Assembly: GCF_936943645.1 (NCBI RefSeq)
Contig: NZ_CAKZJO010000079.1
Span: 62,001-126,000 of the forward strand
Length of the DNA stretch: 64,000 nt
DNA from: an uncultured Bradyrhizobium sp.
Lineage (GTDB): Bacteria; Pseudomonadota; Alphaproteobacteria; Rhizobiales; Xanthobacteraceae
Direction: 5' to 3'
How positions within the stretch are numbered: the stretch's first letter is position 1; each line of letters opens with the position of its first letter. Under the pieces are notes generated by a model, which searched no databases, was not told the DNA's origin, and saw only the letters and a program-made list of their open reading frames with translations. This document shows positions 56,278-64,000 of the stretch, piece by piece. A program made the translations under genes and the position numbers.

Positions 56278-57486
56278 ATGAAGAATATTTTGTCGGGCAT
56301 TTTTGCCGCAGCGTTTGCGCTGAGTGCGAGCGCCGCCGCGCAGGCCCAGGACAAGCCGCCGCTCAAGATCGGCGGCATCCTCGACATGTCGAGCCTCTAT
56401 GCCGACATCACCGGTCCCGGCAGTGAGACCGCGGCCAAGATGGCCGTCGAGGATTTCGGCGGCGAGGTGCTGGGGCGCAAGATCCAGGTGCTGGCGGCCG
56501 ATCATCAAAACAAGGCCGATCTCTCCGCCAACATCGCCCGCGACATGCTCGACAACCAGGGCGTCGAGATGATCTACGACGTCGCGGCCTCCGCGACCGC
56601 GCTTGCAGCTGGTGAGATCGCCAAGGCGCGCAACAAGATCATCATGTTCAACGGCCCGGGCTCGATCCGCCTCAGCAACGAGGCCTGCGGCCCCTACACC
56701 ATTCACTACGTGTTCGACACTTACGGCCAGGCCAATGTGACCGGCCTTGCGGCCGTGAAGACCGGCCTCGACACCTGGTTCTTCCTCACTGCCGATTACG
56801 CGTTCGGTCAGGATCTGGAGAAGGACACCAGCGCCGTCGTCACCAAGACCGGCGGCAAGGTGCTCGGCAGCGTGCGTCATCCGCTCAACACCTCGGATTT
56901 CTCGTCGTTCCTGCTGCAGGCGCAGGCCTCCAAGGCCAAGGTGATCGGGCTTGCCAATGCCGGCGGCGACACCGTCAACGCCATCAAGCAGGCGGCGGAG
57001 TTCGGAATCATGAAGGGCGGCCAGAAGGTCTCGCCGCTGCTCGCCTTCGTGACCGACATCGACTCGATCGGGCTTGAGACCGCACAGGGCCTGCTGCTGG
57101 CCGAAGCCTTCTACTGGGACATGAACGACGAGACGCGCGCCTTCTCCAAGCGCTTCCAGGAGCGCGTGAAGCGGCCGCCGACCTCGGCGCAGGCCGGCGT
57201 CTACTCCTCCGTCACGCATTACCTGAAGGCGGTGAAGGCGGCCGGCACGACCGATGCGGCGGCGGTGATGAAGATCATGAAGGAAACGCCGATCAACGAC
57301 TTCTTCGCCAAGAACGGCAAGATTCGCGACGACGGCCGCATGATCCACGACATGTATCTGTTCGAGGTGAAGAAGCCGTCGGAATCGAAGGGCCGCTGGG
57401 ACGATTACAAGCTGCTCGCCACCGTGCCCGGCAGCGAAGCGTTCCAGTCGCTGGAGCAGTCGCGTTGTCCGCTGGTGAAGAAATAA
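56278..57486 (+). CDS. ABC transporter periplasmic binding protein (branched-chain amino-acid type)
   Basis: 402 residues. The signal peptide ends at ASAAAQAQDK. The Peripla_BP_6/LivJ-like fold is shown by LKIGGILDMSSLYADITGPGSETAAKMAVEDFGG, DMLDNQGVEMIYDVAASATALAAGEIAKAR and WFFLTADYAFGQDLEKD. Such proteins bind amino acids or, in Rhizobiales, aromatic and dicarboxylic acids. GGGAGG lies 9 bases before the ATG. No permease or ATPase gene is next to it, so partners are elsewhere. Downstream acyl-CoA genes hint at an organic-acid ligand. Confidence 0.92.
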   Translation: MKNILSGIFAAAFALSASAAAQAQDKPPLKIGGILDMSSLYADITGPGSETAAKMAVEDFGGEVLGRKIQVLAADHQNKADLSANIARDMLDNQGVEMIYDVAASATALAAGEIAKARNKIIMFNGPGSIRLSNEACGPYTIHYVFDTYGQANVTGLAAVKTGLDTWFFLTADYAFGQDLEKDTSAVVTKTGGKVLGSVRHPLNTSDFSSFLLQAQASKAKVIGLANAGGDTVNAIKQAAEFGIMKGGQKVSPLLAFVTDIDSIGLETAQGLLLAEAFYWDMNDETRAFSKRFQERVKRPPTSAQAGVYSSVTHYLKAVKAAGTTDAAAVMKIMKETPINDFFAKNGKIRDDGRMIHDMYLFEVKKPSESKGRWDDYKLLATVPGSEAFQSLEQSRCPLVKK

Positions 57487-57490
57487 GCCT

Positions 57491-57576
57491 CGTCATTGCG
57501 AGGAGCGAAGCAATCCAGAGATGTTTCCGCAGAGGCAGTCTGGATTGCTTCGTCGCAAGAGCTCCTCGCAATGACG
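57491..57576. repeat. Family C palindromic repeat (copy 2)
   Basis: CGTCATTGCGAGGAGCGAAG at left, AGAGCTCCTCGCAATGACG at right, inner GAAGCAATCCAGA and TCTGGATTGCTTC. Closely matches copy 1 at 38917 but with the loop orientation reversed, as expected of a palindrome inserted in either direction. Confidence 0.88.
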
Positions 57577-57619
57577 GTGTGGCGAGCGTTCGGTCAAATA
57601 ACGAGAGGAAGGCGCCCCC

Positions 57620-58408
57620 ATGAACGACATGGTCCTGCAGAAGCTCGAAGGCGGGCTGCTCACCATCACGATGAACCGGCCGGAGCGGAAGAACGCGCTC
57701 AATCCCGAGATGGTGGCCGGGCTGGTCGAAGCTGCACGCCGGGCGGCTGACGATCCCGAGGTGCGCGCGGTGCTGTTCAAGGGCGCCGGCGGCTCGTTCT
57801 GCGTCGGCGGCGACGTCAAGTCGATGGCGGCCGGCCGTGCGCCGCTGCCGTTCGAGCAGAAGCTGGCGAACCTCCGCCGCGGCATGGAGGTCTCGCGTAT
57901 CCTGCACCAGATGCCAAAACCCGTGGTGGCGCAGCTCGACGGCGCCGCGGCCGGCGCGGGCCTGTCGATGGCGCTGTCCTGCGACCTGCGCATCGCATCC
58001 GAGTCCTGCAAGATCACCACCGCCTTCGCCAAGGTCGGCTTCTCCGGTGACTATGGCGGCACCTATTTCCTGACCCAGCTGCTCGGCAGCGCGCGGGCGC
58101 GCGAGCTCTATCTGATGTCGCCGGTGCTCACCGCCAGGGACGCGCATGCGATCGGCATGGTCACCAAGGTGGTGCCCGATGCCGAGATCGATGCCGCCGC
58201 GCACGAGCTCGCGCTGTCGCTGGCGCAGGGGCCCTCGATCGCGCTCGGCTTCATCAAGCGCAACATCAACAATGCCGAGCATCTGGCGCTGGAGGATTGC
58301 TTCGACGGCGAGGCGATCCACCACACCCGCTGCGGCGACACCGAGGACCACAAGGAGGCCGCCAAGGCCTTCGTGGAGAAGCGCAAGCCGACGTTCAAGG
58401 GCGCATGA
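57620..58408 (+). CDS. Enoyl-CoA hydratase/isomerase family protein
   Basis: 262 residues of the crotonase fold. TITMNRPERKNALNPEM, the oxyanion loops GGSFCVGGDVKSMAAG and QLDGAAAGAGLSMALSCDLRI, and KVGFSGDYGGTYFLTQLLG are typical. One catalytic Glu position of hydratases (after the second oxyanion loop) is replaced in GFSGDYGG by Asp, so an isomerase or hydrolase is possible. It is coupled to the VOC gene by ATGA. Likely works on a CoA ester from the neighbouring catabolic genes. Confidence 0.9.
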   Translation: MNDMVLQKLEGGLLTITMNRPERKNALNPEMVAGLVEAARRAADDPEVRAVLFKGAGGSFCVGGDVKSMAAGRAPLPFEQKLANLRRGMEVSRILHQMPKPVVAQLDGAAAGAGLSMALSCDLRIASESCKITTAFAKVGFSGDYGGTYFLTQLLGSARARELYLMSPVLTARDAHAIGMVTKVVPDAEIDAAAHELALSLAQGPSIALGFIKRNINNAEHLALEDCFDGEAIHHTRCGDTEDHKEAAKAFVEKRKPTFKGA

Positions 58409-59157
58409 CCATGGCGCCCTATCTACGGCTGCGGCAGATCTGCCTGGTCGCGCCGCAGCTGGCGCCTGTCATCTCCGATATCGCGGAGATCATGGGACTT
58501 TCGGTCTGCTACCGCGACGGCAACGTCGCGAAATACGGATTGGAGAACGCGCTGCTTCCGGTCGACACCATCCTGCTGGAGGTGGTTGCACCTTTCAAGG
58601 ACGGCACCACGGCCGGCCGCTTCATCGAGAAGACCGGCGGCCGCGGTGGCTATATGGCGATCTTCTGTTGTGACGATCCCGACGAACGCGGCCGCCGCGC
58701 CAATGCGATGGGCGTGCGTACCGCCAACGTCATCGATCATGCGCCCTATCACGGCGTGCAGCTTCACCCCCGCGACTGCCGCGCCGCCTTCATCGAATTC
58801 AACCACACCGAAGGCAGCGACGATATTCTGGGCGCGTATCCGCCGGCCGGACCGGACTGGCAGAAGTCCATCCGCAAGGACGTGACGCAGGCGCTGGTCG
58901 CGGTGGAGATGCAGAGCCCGGACCCGAAAGGGCTGGCGGCGCATTGGGGCAAGATCATCGGCGTTGCGGCGGACGGCTCCGAGCTGAAGCTGCCGAACGC
59001 AAGCTTCCACTTCGTGAAGGGCGCCAGCGAGATCATGAGCGCGCTGGAGTTTCGGGTGACTGATCCTGCGAGCGTGCTGCATGCGGCGAAGGCGAAGGGG
59101 CTCGCGGTGGCGGGGAACGAGTTCTTGCTAGGTGGGGTGACGTTTCGCGTCGGTTGA
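58405..59157 (+). CDS. VOC-superfamily (glyoxalase-like) protein
   Basis: 250 residues with two betaalphabetabetabeta halves. LRLRQICLVAPQLAPVISDIAEIMGLSVCYRDG starts the first and ALVAVEMQSPDPKGLAAHWGKIIGVAADGSELKL the second. Possible metal ligands are Glu in LLEVVAP and His in HPRDCRAAFIEFNH. The glyoxalase-like domain suggests a lyase, isomerase or dioxygenase; the specific reaction is unknown. It overlaps the hydratase gene by 4 bases, implying a joint pathway. Confidence 0.85.
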   Translation: MTMAPYLRLRQICLVAPQLAPVISDIAEIMGLSVCYRDGNVAKYGLENALLPVDTILLEVVAPFKDGTTAGRFIEKTGGRGGYMAIFCCDDPDERGRRANAMGVRTANVIDHAPYHGVQLHPRDCRAAFIEFNHTEGSDDILGAYPPAGPDWQKSIRKDVTQALVAVEMQSPDPKGLAAHWGKIIGVAADGSELKLPNASFHFVKGASEIMSALEFRVTDPASVLHAAKAKGLAVAGNEFLLGGVTFRVG

Positions 59158-59173
59158 TTCCCTCGTGGTGATC

Positions 59174-59390
59174 CGTCACCCTGAGGTGCTCGCCTCTTCG
59201 GCGAGCCTCGAAGGGCGACGGCCACAGGCGGGGCCTGAGCTGTTGTCCTGATAGCTCTCAATCCGTAATCCTGAGGTGCGAGTGATGGGGCGTGAAGCGC
59301 CCCATCGAGAGCCTCGAAGGATGGGCGGCCCGGCCGGTGGCCGTTCATCCTTCGAGGCCTCCGCTACGCTCCGGCGCCTCAGGATGACGG
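59174..59390. repeat. Family B palindromic repeat (copy 3)
   Basis: CCGTCACCCTGAGGTGCTCGCC at left and CGCCTCAGGATGACGG at right. Inner parts include CCTCGAAGGGCGACGGCC, CTTCGAGGCCTCC and a GATGGGGCG...CGCCCCATC hairpin. It is the longest copy, about 217 bases, and looks like two overlapping elements. Confidence 0.8.
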
Positions 59391-59436
59391 GTCAACGACA
59401 GCGCGGCGTTTGCACGAAGACGAAAGGATCCACCTC

Positions 59437-61551
59437 ATGCCGCATCCGCTCGACAGCTTCTTCGCACCCGCCAGCATCGCGCTGATCGGCGCCTCGCGCG
59501 ATCACGAGAAGATCCCGGGCCGGCTGCTGTCGATGCTGCGCAAGAACGAATATCCCGGGAAGATCTACCCGGTGAACCCGAACTACGCCGACATCGACGG
59601 GCTCGCTTGCTTCAAGTCGATCGCAGAGATCGGCGCGCCGATCGACCTTGCCGTCGTCATCATCCCCGCCCGCGCGGTGCTGGCCGCACTCGAGCAATGC
59701 GCCGCCGCCGGCGTCAGGAATGCCGTGATCATCTCCTCCGGCTTTGCCGAGGAGGGCGGCGACAGCGCGGCGATGCAGGATGCGATCGCGGCGCTGGCGA
59801 AACGCACCGGAATGCGGATCTCCGGTCCGAACGCCGAAGGCTTCTTCAGCCAGGTGCAGCGCGTGGCGGCGACCTTCAGTCCCGCTGTGGACGTCAAGCC
59901 TGATGTGGTGCCGCTGGTCGCCACGCAAAGGCGGATCGGCATCGTCGCGCAGAGCGGCGGCATCGGCTTCGCCTATTATCATCGCGCGCGGGCGCTCGGC
60001 GTCGCCGTCAGTTATGTCGTCAGCGCCGGCAATGAAGCCGACCTTGGTGCCGGCGAATTCCTGGATTATCTGGTGCAGGATGCCTCGACCGACGTGATCC
60101 TGCTGTTCATCGAAGGCATTCGCGACGTCGACAAATTCATCGCCGCTGCACGCCGCGCCGCCGAAATCAGGAAGCCGGTCATCGTCGCAAAAGTCGGCCG
60201 CTCCGGCGCGGGCCAGCGCGCTGCAGCCTCGCACACCGCGAGCATGGCGGGCTGGTCGGCGGCCTATGACGCGGTGTTCGCGAAATACGGCTTCATCGTC
60301 TCCAACGATCTGGACGAGGCGCTGACGATCGCAGCATTGCTTGTCAGCAATCCGCTGCCGAGGGGCGACCGGGTCGCCGTCGTCACCGTCTCCGGCGGGG
60401 CCGGCATCTGGGGCGCCGACGCCGTGGCGCTGCAGGGCCTGCAGGTGCCGGAGCTGTCCGAGTCCGTTCAGGCGGGAATCAAGCAGTTGATGCCGTCCTA
60501 TGGCACGGCGCGCAATCCGATCGACGTCACCGCGCAGGGCGTGACGTCGGGCGGCCTGCAGAAGAGCGTCGACGTGCTCACGGTGTCCGACGAGGTCGAT
60601 GCGATCCTGGTCGTGCTGTCGCTGTCGAGCGAGGTGCGCAAGCCGTTCAAGGAAGAGGAGCTGGCGCCGGTGTTGTCCGCGCAGCACAAGCCGGTGGTGT
60701 TCTATTCCTACACCGTGCCGTCCGACTTCGCGCGCCGCGAGCTTGCGAAATCAGGTGTCGTGGTGCTCTCGGGCCTGACCCATGTCGGCGTCGCGATGCG
60801 GCAACTCGTCGACTACGCCAATTTCAGGCTGCCGCCAGCTGCGGACACGACGCGGCTGCCCTTGCGCGATCTGTCCGCGCATCTGACGTCTCCGGTTCTG
60901 TCCGAGGCCGACAGCAAGGCATTGCTCCGCGCCGCCGGCATCGCGCTGCCGGGCGAGGTGTTAGTCAAGGACAAGAGCGGGCTCGACGAGGCGCTCGCCT
61001 GCGTCGGCTTTCCCCTGGCGATGAAGATCCAGTCGCCCGATATCGCTCACAAGAGCGAGGTCGGCGGCGTGCGCCTCAACGTCACCACCAAGGGCGAGGT
61101 GTTTCTGGCATTCGAGGCGCTGCTGAACAATGCGCGCGAGCACAGGCCCGAGGCGTCGATCCAGGGCGTGCTGATCGGCCCGATGGCGAAGCGGGGTGTC
61201 GAGATCATCGTCGGCACGATGACGGATGAGACGTTCGGGCCGATGGTGATGGTGGGTCTCGGCGGCGTCACGACGGAGCTGTTCCGCGACGTTGTCTATC
61301 GCCCGGCGCCGGTGAGTGCGGAGGAGGCCGGCGCGATGCTGGCGAGCCTGAAAGCGGCACCATTGCTGAATGGATTTCGCGGGGCGGTGAAGGCGGATGT
61401 GCCGGCTCTCTCGCGGTTGATCGCCGACATCTCCGTGCTAGCGGCAGCGCATGCCAGGGAGATTTCGGAGATCGAGCTGAATCCGGTGCTGGTGCACGGT
61501 GAAGGGCAGGGCGTGACGATCGTCGATGCGCTGGTGGTGGGAAGGAAGTAA
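59437..61551 (+). CDS. ADP-forming acyl-CoA synthetase (acetate-CoA ligase family)
   Basis: 704 residues, with the alpha and beta halves fused. The CoA-binding domain begins DSFFAPASIALIGASRDHEKIPGRLL and has VNPNYADIDGLACFKSI. The succinyl-CoA-ligase-like domain has VAVVTVSGGAGIWGADAVALQGLQVP and GTARNPIDVTAQGV. The ATP-grasp half has ALPGEVLVKDKSGLDEALACVGFPLAMKIQSPDIAHKSEVGGVRLN and ends EIELNPVLVHGEG. It interconverts an acyl-CoA and acid with ADP/ATP. AAGGA lies before the ATG at 59437. It follows the hydratase-VOC pair and a repeat. Confidence 0.92.
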   Translation: MPHPLDSFFAPASIALIGASRDHEKIPGRLLSMLRKNEYPGKIYPVNPNYADIDGLACFKSIAEIGAPIDLAVVIIPARAVLAALEQCAAAGVRNAVIISSGFAEEGGDSAAMQDAIAALAKRTGMRISGPNAEGFFSQVQRVAATFSPAVDVKPDVVPLVATQRRIGIVAQSGGIGFAYYHRARALGVAVSYVVSAGNEADLGAGEFLDYLVQDASTDVILLFIEGIRDVDKFIAAARRAAEIRKPVIVAKVGRSGAGQRAAASHTASMAGWSAAYDAVFAKYGFIVSNDLDEALTIAALLVSNPLPRGDRVAVVTVSGGAGIWGADAVALQGLQVPELSESVQAGIKQLMPSYGTARNPIDVTAQGVTSGGLQKSVDVLTVSDEVDAILVVLSLSSEVRKPFKEEELAPVLSAQHKPVVFYSYTVPSDFARRELAKSGVVVLSGLTHVGVAMRQLVDYANFRLPPAADTTRLPLRDLSAHLTSPVLSEADSKALLRAAGIALPGEVLVKDKSGLDEALACVGFPLAMKIQSPDIAHKSEVGGVRLNVTTKGEVFLAFEALLNNAREHRPEASIQGVLIGPMAKRGVEIIVGTMTDETFGPMVMVGLGGVTTELFRDVVYRPAPVSAEEAGAMLASLKAAPLLNGFRGAVKADVPALSRLIADISVLAAAHAREISEIELNPVLVHGEGQGVTIVDALVVGRK

Positions 61552-61568
61552 GCCGCGACACATTCCGC

Positions 61569-61713
61569 TGTCGTCCCGGACAAGCGCGCCCTCAGGCGCG
61601 CGCGGTTCCGGGACCCATAACCACAGGGAGTAGTTTGGCGAAGACTCGGAGTGATCATCTCGCCCCACACCTCTCCCTGTGGTTATGGATCCCCGCGTTC
61701 GCGGGGATGACAG
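61569..61713. repeat. Family D palindromic repeat (copy 4)
   Basis: TGTCGTCCCGGACAAGCGCG at left and GCGTTCGCGGGGATGACAG at right, with GGGACCCATAACCACAGGGA facing CTCCCTGTGGTTATGGATCC. It closes the gap between the convergent synthetase and hydratase genes. Confidence 0.85.
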
Positions 61714-61759
61714 GGGAGGTTGTGGTCGCGGTGAAGTGATACGGCCAGCGCCGCCGTGA

Positions 61760-62572
61760 TCACCTTCCCTTGAAATTCGCGACGCGCCGCTCTTCCGTGG
61801 CCTTGACGCCTTCCTTGAAGTCTTCCGTCGCGCGCAGGCGGGTCTGTTCGGCGAGCTCGTGATTGGTCGCGGCCATGACGCGGTCGGCGAGGCCGTTGCG
61901 CATCGTGGCGCGGGTGGAGAGCAGGCCGAGCGGGGAGCATTCGGCGATCTCGCCTGCAAGCTTCATTGCCTCCGCCTTCACCTGGTCCTGCGGCACCAGC
62001 ACATTGGCAAGGCCCCACTTCACGGCTTCCTCACCGGTGACGCGGCGGCTGGTGTAGAACATCAGCTCGGCGTTGTTCTTGCCGATCAGCTCGGGGAGCG
62101 TCGTCGTCAGGCCGAAGCCGGGATGGAAGCCGAGCTTGGTGAAGTTCGCGGAGAAGCGCGCTTCGGGGCAGGTGACGCGGAAATCCGCGGACACCGCAAG
62201 GCCGAGGCCACCACCGATGGCGGCGCCCTGCACGGCGGCGACGATCGGCTTCTTGGCGCGGAAGATGCGCACGGCCTGGATGTAGAGATGGTTGATCGCG
62301 CCGAGGCTGTCGGCGGGGTCGCCCTTCTTGTCGGCTTCACGCGCTTCCTGCGCCTGACGCGCCGGATCCTGGAAGTTGGCGCCGGCGCAGAAGGCCTTGC
62401 CCTGCGCCGAGAGCACCGAGGCGCGGATCTCGATGTCGCGGTCGAATTCGTCGAGCGCATCCGCGATCTGGTTGATCAGCGAGATGTCGAAGAAGTTGAG
62501 CGGCGGGCGGCGGATCTCGATGGTGCCGACGTGTCCGACCTTCTCGACGCCGATATCTTTATACGTGCTCAT
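61760..62572 (-). CDS. Enoyl-CoA hydratase/isomerase family protein
   Basis: 270 residues, crotonase fold. IEIRRPPLNFFDISLINQIADAL, KAFCAGANFQDPARQAQ (first oxyanion loop), AAVQGAAIGGGLGLAVSADFRV (second) and FTKLGFHPGFGLTTTLPELIG are seen; the Glu expected in LGxxPExG is replaced by Gly/Phe (HPGFG), so hydratase activity is doubtful. It is 16 bases downstream of an acyl-CoA dehydrogenase gene and probably in the same operon. The start at 62572 has GAGGA upstream. Confidence 0.9.
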   Translation of the reverse strand: MSTYKDIGVEKVGHVGTIEIRRPPLNFFDISLINQIADALDEFDRDIEIRASVLSAQGKAFCAGANFQDPARQAQEAREADKKGDPADSLGAINHLYIQAVRIFRAKKPIVAAVQGAAIGGGLGLAVSADFRVTCPEARFSANFTKLGFHPGFGLTTTLPELIGKNNAELMFYTSRRVTGEEAVKWGLANVLVPQDQVKAEAMKLAGEIAECSPLGLLSTRATMRNGLADRVMAATNHELAEQTRLRATEDFKEGVKATEERRVANFKGR

Positions 62573-62588
62573 GATGTCCTCGATTGAA

Positions 62589-63749
62589 TTAGCGCAAACC
62601 AAGTCCGCGGGCGATGATGCCGCGCAGCACCTCGGTGGTGCCGCCCTGGATGGTGAGTTTCGGTGCGGTCTTGATCGCGAAGTCGAGCTGCCGCTCCAAG
62701 GTCTCGCGGTTGGTCGCGGTCTCCTCGACGAAAGCAGCAAGGTCGCGGACGCGGTGCGGAAGCTGCTGCTCCCAGACCGTGCCGATGTCCTTGACGATGG
62801 ACGCCTCGACCACCGGCTCCTTGCCGGCCTGAAGCATGCCGGCGACCGAGACCGACATGCGCCGCATGGTGTGGAGCTGGGCGACGAGACGGCCGATGCC
62901 CTCGGCGCTGCGCGTGTCCGGATTGGGCCCGACCGCGCGGACCAGCTCGGTCAGCACGTAATAGGTCTCGAGGAAGCGCTCGGGGCCGGAGCGCTCATAG
63001 GCAAGTTCGCTGGTCGCCTGCTTCCAGGCGCCGTCGACCTCGCCGAGCACGTGGTCATCAGGCACGAAGAAGTCGGTGAAGACGACCTCGTTGAACTCGT
63101 ACTGGCCGGTGATCTGGCCGATCGGATTCACCTTGATGCCCGGCTGCTTCATCTTGACCAGAAACTGGGTCAGGCCGTGACGGCGGTTTTCCTTGGTCGG
63201 CTGTGACGTGCGGAAGATCGCGATCATGTAGTCGGCGATATGCGCCGACGAGGTCCAGATCTTGGTGCCGTTGATGAGATAGCCGCCGTCGGTCTTGGTC
63301 GCGCGCGTCTTCGCGGCGAACAGGTCCGAGCCGGAGTTCGGCTCGCTCATGCCGATGGCAAAGCAGATCTCGCCGCGGCAGATCCGCGGCAGGATGTCCA
63401 TCTTGATGTGTTCGGGCGCGTATTTCAGCAGCACCGGTCCGCTCTGGCGGTCGGCGACGAAGAAGCGTCGCGTCGGCGCGTTGGCAACGCGCATCTCCTC
63501 GGTCACGACATAGCGTTCGAGGAAGGAGCGTTCCTGGCCGCCATATTTCTTCGGCCAGGTCATGCCGAGCCAGCCCTTGGCGCCGACCCGGCGGGAAAAT
63601 TCCGGCGCGTCCGTGTCCTCGCGGTTGGGCTTGTGCGGATCGAAGGTACCGGCGGCGATTTCCTCGGCGAGGAAGGCGCGCACCTCCTTGCGCAATTGCT
63701 CGCACTTCTCGGGCAGGCGGATCGGGTCGAAACGAAGGGCGGCGGTCAT
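62589..63749 (-). CDS. Acyl-CoA dehydrogenase, first of a pair
   Basis: 386 residues. The N-terminal helical domain begins ALRFDPIRLPEKCEQLRKEVRAFLAEEIAAG. FAIGMSEPNSGSDLFAAKTRATKTDGGYLINGTKIWTSSAHIADYMI is the FAD/substrate region. The C-terminus has LTIQGGTTEVLRGIIARGLG. The usual catalytic Glu may lie in GGTTEVL. It oxidises an acyl-CoA to the enoyl-CoA using FAD and an electron-transfer flavoprotein. The ATG at 63749 follows GGGAGAG. Paired acyl-CoA dehydrogenase genes of this type often make a heteromeric enzyme. Confidence 0.93.
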   Translation of the reverse strand: MTAALRFDPIRLPEKCEQLRKEVRAFLAEEIAAGTFDPHKPNREDTDAPEFSRRVGAKGWLGMTWPKKYGGQERSFLERYVVTEEMRVANAPTRRFFVADRQSGPVLLKYAPEHIKMDILPRICRGEICFAIGMSEPNSGSDLFAAKTRATKTDGGYLINGTKIWTSSAHIADYMIAIFRTSQPTKENRRHGLTQFLVKMKQPGIKVNPIGQITGQYEFNEVVFTDFFVPDDHVLGEVDGAWKQATSELAYERSGPERFLETYYVLTELVRAVGPNPDTRSAEGIGRLVAQLHTMRRMSVSVAGMLQAGKEPVVEASIVKDIGTVWEQQLPHRVRDLAAFVEETATNRETLERQLDFAIKTAPKLTIQGGTTEVLRGIIARGLGLR

Positions 63750-63765
63750 GTGTGTCTCTCCCTGA

Positions 63766-64000
63766 TCAGCGCGACGCCACGAGCGGCCATAATTCGTCGG
63801 CGCCGCGGCTTGCGACCAGCTTGCCGAGTTCGACGGCCCAGTGGCTCTCCGAGCCGAAATCGTCGCGCCAGGCCAGCGCCCGCAGCGAGTAGCGGTGCAG
63901 GATGTGCTCCATGGTGAAGCCGATCGCGCCATGCACTTGATGCGCGATGGCGCCGCCCTTTTCGGCTGCTTCCGCGCAACGGATCTTGGCGGAGGCGGCT
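63766..64000 (-). CDS. Second acyl-CoA dehydrogenase, N-terminus beyond window
   Basis: The last 77 residues of an acyl-CoA dehydrogenase: IRCAEAAEKGGAIAHQVHGAIGFTMEHILHRYSLRALAWRDDFGSESHWAVELGKLV, a C-terminal domain shape with GAIGFTMEH in place of the usual GGxGYxxEY. It ends 16 bases before the next gene, so the two dehydrogenases are one operon. As only the tail is visible, subfamily and activity stay open. Confidence 0.85.
   Translation of the reverse strand, partial: AASAKIRCAEAAEKGGAIAHQVHGAIGFTMEHILHRYSLRALAWRDDFGSESHWAVELGKLVASRGADELWPLVASR

Overview
The window is high-GC DNA (about two thirds G+C by eye) from an alphaproteobacterium. It most resembles Bradyrhizobium or a close Nitrobacteraceae relative. 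The evidence is the RpoD, DnaG, CarB and CarD protein types, a RegS/RegR redox pair beside a cyo quinol oxidase, a SUV3-like helicase followed by an S4 protein and FdxA, and many intergenic palindromic repeats. Most of it is ordinary chromosomal backbone. No insertion sequence, integrase, phage gene or CRISPR array was seen. Layout: 1-5.8 kb holds a truncated LysE exporter, a lone receiver protein, an SDR enzyme, a lytic transglycosylase, an OmpA-family protein and small unknowns, then a candidate small RNA with a very strong terminator. At 5.8-8.1 kb lies the one clearly foreign-looking segment. It has an AT-rich gene for a membrane-anchored PIN-like protein of unknown function (6103-8079), abutting a decayed DCC-family gene remnant. 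At 8.2-12.8 kb are rpoD and dnaG. The stretch 13.1-28.9 kb carries a chlorite-dismutase-fold protein, amidohydrolase and cyclotransferase genes, an ArsR plus two SRPBCC operon with a clear promoter and operator, a hybrid sensor kinase, an acyl-CoA synthetase-MarR operon, an epoxide hydrolase, a YqeY protein and a hydrolase. From 29 to 44.7 kb: carA and carB, separated by about 4.4 kb holding cupin, Dps, methyltransferase, a tRNA-Cys-like gene and a divergent ArsR/MFS pair; then greA, the SUV3-like helicase, the S4 gene, fdxA and the CarD-family regulator. From 44.9 to 53.3 kb: cyoABCD-SURF1-regS-regR in one run, facing a transporter across a perfect 23-bp palindrome. From 53.6 kb to the end: an M48 lipoprotein protease, a nuclease-like protein, a periplasmic binding protein, and acyl-CoA catabolism genes (two enoyl-CoA hydratases, an ADP-forming acyl-CoA synthetase, two acyl-CoA dehydrogenases, the last cut by the window end). 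How the genes work together: RpoD, DnaG, GreA and CarD serve transcription and replication. CarA and CarB make carbamoyl phosphate for pyrimidines and arginine. CyoABCD with SURF1 forms a quinol oxidase whose operon continues into the redox sensor RegS and its regulator RegR. The right end looks like uptake and beta-oxidation of an organic acid. The most novel items are the PIN-like membrane protein, an S4 gene whose only well-placed start is ACG, a DnaG lacking all four zinc ligands, an aberrant tRNA-Cys-like gene, a candidate small RNA, two apparently leaderless promoters (arsR, carA) and several exact operator palindromes.
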